Source: an uncultured Collinsella sp. | GTDB lineage: Bacteria; Actinomycetota; Coriobacteriia; Coriobacteriales; Coriobacteriaceae | Assembly (NCBI GenBank): GCA_900766165.1 | Contig: CAAFUK010000097.1 | Location: 1-12,800 of the forward strand | Direction: 5' to 3' | Length of the DNA: 12,800 bases | Part shown: positions 12,740 to 12,800 of the stretch, one piece after another | How the letters are laid out: each line of letters starts with the position of its first letter | Numbering within the stretch: position 1 is the first letter of the stretch | Program-made: the position numbers and the translations under genes | Notes under the pieces: model-generated | Told to the model about the DNA's origin: nothing | The model's input: the letters and a program-made list of their open reading frames with translations, nothing else | The model's database searches: none

Positions 12740-12800
12740 CAGGACTGTAGAGCAGCAAACTCAACCCGCGCCAGCCGGCCCCGGAGACCCTCCCGGAGGG
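12718..12800 (-). CDS. Possible C-terminal end of a minus-strand gene (partial)
   Basis: The minus strand is open from the window edge to TAA at 12720-12718, giving about 26 residues that include GRLARVEFAALQSCARRKAH. The reading frame ends at a strong hairpin, as a gene end might. The stretch is too short to prove coding, I recognise no family, and GC-rich DNA often stays open by chance. The rest of the gene would lie beyond the window. Confidence 0.2.
   Translation of the reverse strand, partial: LREGLRGRLARVEFAALQSCARRKAH

Noticed and set aside
12423..12764. A 113-codon minus-strand open frame at the window end
   Set aside because: It crosses the anti-sigma gene end, its terminator and the palindromic repeat, and its product looks like random GC-rich translation.

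Overview
The window reads as the ribosomal-stalk and RNA polymerase region of a GC-rich actinobacterium. Beta and beta-prime are actinobacterial in type, coding is GC-rich in rplJ to rpoC, and starts are GTG or ATG behind strong Shine-Dalgarno sites. My best guess, from memory of the protein style, is class Coriobacteriia, perhaps a Collinsella-like gut species; this is inference. Bases 1-19 are Illumina adapter, not genome, so the window starts at a contig edge.

Layout, all genes on the + strand: an L10 leader RNA with a terminator hairpin (44-174), rplJ (240-761), a hairpin-rich gap, rplL (864-1241), terminator, galU (1557-2465), terminator, a regulatory gap with a LexA-like palindrome and an extended -10 promoter, rpoB (2753-6244), rpoC (6251-10726), terminator. 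Then follows a different unit: an ECF sigma factor (10928-11446) and its overlapping membrane-anchored putative anti-sigma partner (11397-12473), read from an ECF-type promoter and closed by its own terminator. It is bracketed by two inverted copies of a 35-bp repeat. The last 170 bases hold hairpins and perhaps the C-terminal end of a minus-strand gene.

How they work together: L10 and L7/L12 form the factor-recruiting stalk of the 50S ribosome, with L10 likely limiting its own synthesis through the leader. RpoB and RpoC form the catalytic core of RNA polymerase. GalU makes UDP-glucose and separates the usual rplJL-rpoBC neighbours. The ECF sigma factor would redirect the same core polymerase when its membrane partner releases it.

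The most unusual content is inside the polymerase. Beta has a fork-loop-2 segment 8 residues longer than in E. coli or M. tuberculosis. Beta-prime has non-standard residues in the bridge helix, trigger loop and a near-invariant C-terminal (switch 1) segment. It also carries a roughly 220-residue C-terminal extension with a helix-hairpin-helix domain resembling alpha-CTD or NusA acidic-repeat modules. Both large subunits end in acidic tails that share a short leucine/aspartate motif.
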